Shown here piece by piece: positions 31,914 to 32,299 of a stretch of 32,299 nt of DNA. Each line of letters opens with the position of its first letter. The stretch's first letter is position 1. Under the pieces are notes generated by a model that made no database searches, had not been told where the DNA came from, and saw only the letters and a list, made by a program, of their open reading frames with translations. The stretch is from Mesorhizobium sp. LSHC420B00. Its GTDB lineage: Bacteria; Pseudomonadota; Alphaproteobacteria; Rhizobiales; Rhizobiaceae. A program made the position numbers and the translations under genes. The stretch spans positions 1-32,299 of the forward strand of contig NZ_AYVY01000045.1 of assembly GCF_000503055.1 (NCBI RefSeq). Reading direction: 5' to 3'.

Positions 31914-32076
31914 CGTTTCGCGCTTCCACGGCATCGAGGCCAGCGCGGAGCCCTGCCGAAGGGCCGACGCTCCAGCTCTGCAATTCACGTTCTGCGCCGA
32001 CGCCGAAGAAACGGTCAGGGGTATGCTTCCGCTTGCTTTGGAATCGGACCGCCTCTCATCCTCCGTCCCATCAACG

Positions 32077-32104
32077 AAAAAGGGCGACCTCTCGGCCGCC
32101 CTTT
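32077..32104 (-). terminator. Rho-independent terminator of the groEL transcript
   Basis: AAAGGGCGACC (32079-32089) and GGCCGCCCTTT (32094-32104) pair with one wobble around a TCTC loop. On the minus strand five T residues follow. It begins 26 bp past the groEL stop codon. Confidence 0.88.
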
Positions 32105-32130
32105 CCGTACATGAAGGCTGATGGGTTGGA

Positions 32131-32299
32131 TTAGAAATCCATACCGCCCATGCCGCCCATGCCGCCGCCGCCCATGCCGCCAGGCATGCCGCCGCCAGCC
32201 GACTCCTTCTTCGGAGCCTCCGCAATCATGGCTTCGGTGGTGACCAGCAGGCCGGCGACCGAGGCCGCGTCCTGCAGAGCCGTGCGCACAACCTTGACC
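32131..32299 (-). CDS. groL: Chaperonin GroEL (C-terminal end only)
   Basis: The last 55 codons of a 60-kDa chaperonin, running off the right edge. The readable part, VKVVRTALQDAASVAGLLVT then TEAMIAEAPKKE, is a hallmark of GroEL, and the protein ends in the flexible Gly-Gly-Met tail GGMGGGGMGGMGGMDF that lines the folding chamber. The tail is of the usual rhizobial kind. Rhizobia carry several groEL copies, and which copy this is cannot be told from the tail. A strong terminator follows on the same strand. Confidence 0.97.
   Translation of the reverse strand, partial: VKVVRTALQDAASVAGLLVTTEAMIAEAPKKESAGGGMPGGMGGGGMGGMGGMDF

Overview
The window is a GC-rich, densely packed stretch of an alphaproteobacterial chromosome, most likely a Hyphomicrobiales (rhizobial) genome of the Mesorhizobium type. 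The grounds are the overlapping ppk-ppx pair, a GroEL tail rich in GGM repeats, the BetI/ChoX pair, and two intergenic palindromes that I recognise from memory as rhizobial repeat families (8941-8967 and 27444-27486). No tRNA, rRNA, CRISPR array, transposase or phage gene is visible, so this looks like ordinary chromosome rather than an island.

Layout. 1-6.3 kb: the 3' part of a FAD monooxygenase and a small zinc-finger protein on the minus strand, then polyphosphate kinase, exopolyphosphatase and a serine beta-lactamase-like hydrolase on the plus strand. 6.3-10.5 kb (minus): two separated DoxX membrane proteins, fumarase C, an SDR dehydrogenase and a BetI-like repressor. 10.5-13.8 kb (plus): a ChoX-like choline-binding protein, an alpha/beta hydrolase and an amidase. 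13.9-15.4 kb: a NIPSNAP protein divergent from a TetR regulator across two tandem operator-like palindromes. 15.5-20.7 kb: a secreted protein, a Tat-exported metallophosphoesterase, CsbD, a patatin-like lipoprotein, a glutathione transferase and an SDR. 20.7-22.9 kb: a LysR regulator divergent from RidA and an atypical SDR across a perfect dyad. 23.0-25.2 kb: a cold-shock gene with a clear promoter, a structured 3' region and a terminator, then a long inverted repeat and a tight cluster of three unrecognised small genes plus a cysteine-cluster protein. 25.2-29.3 kb: two related AraC regulators, each divergent from a small target gene, with a LysE exporter between them and an OsmC-like gene remnant at the end. 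29.3-31.9 kb: an MDR oxidoreductase, OsmC and NTF2-like trio divergent from an LmrA/YxaF-type TetR regulator with two tandem boxes. The window closes in the 3' end of groEL.

How the genes work together. The repeated theme is a regulator facing the small metabolic operon it probably controls. This holds for BetI/choX, TetR/NIPSNAP, LysR/RidA-SDR, AraC/SnoaL, AraC/GFA and TetR/MDR-OsmC-NTF2. Several of the shared promoters hold symmetric sites that can be read directly. The least explained parts are the choX-hydrolase-amidase module, which lacks its transporter partners here, the small-gene cluster at 24.0-25.2 kb, and the structured region after the cold-shock gene. All functional names come from reading motifs in the translated sequence; no database search was run.
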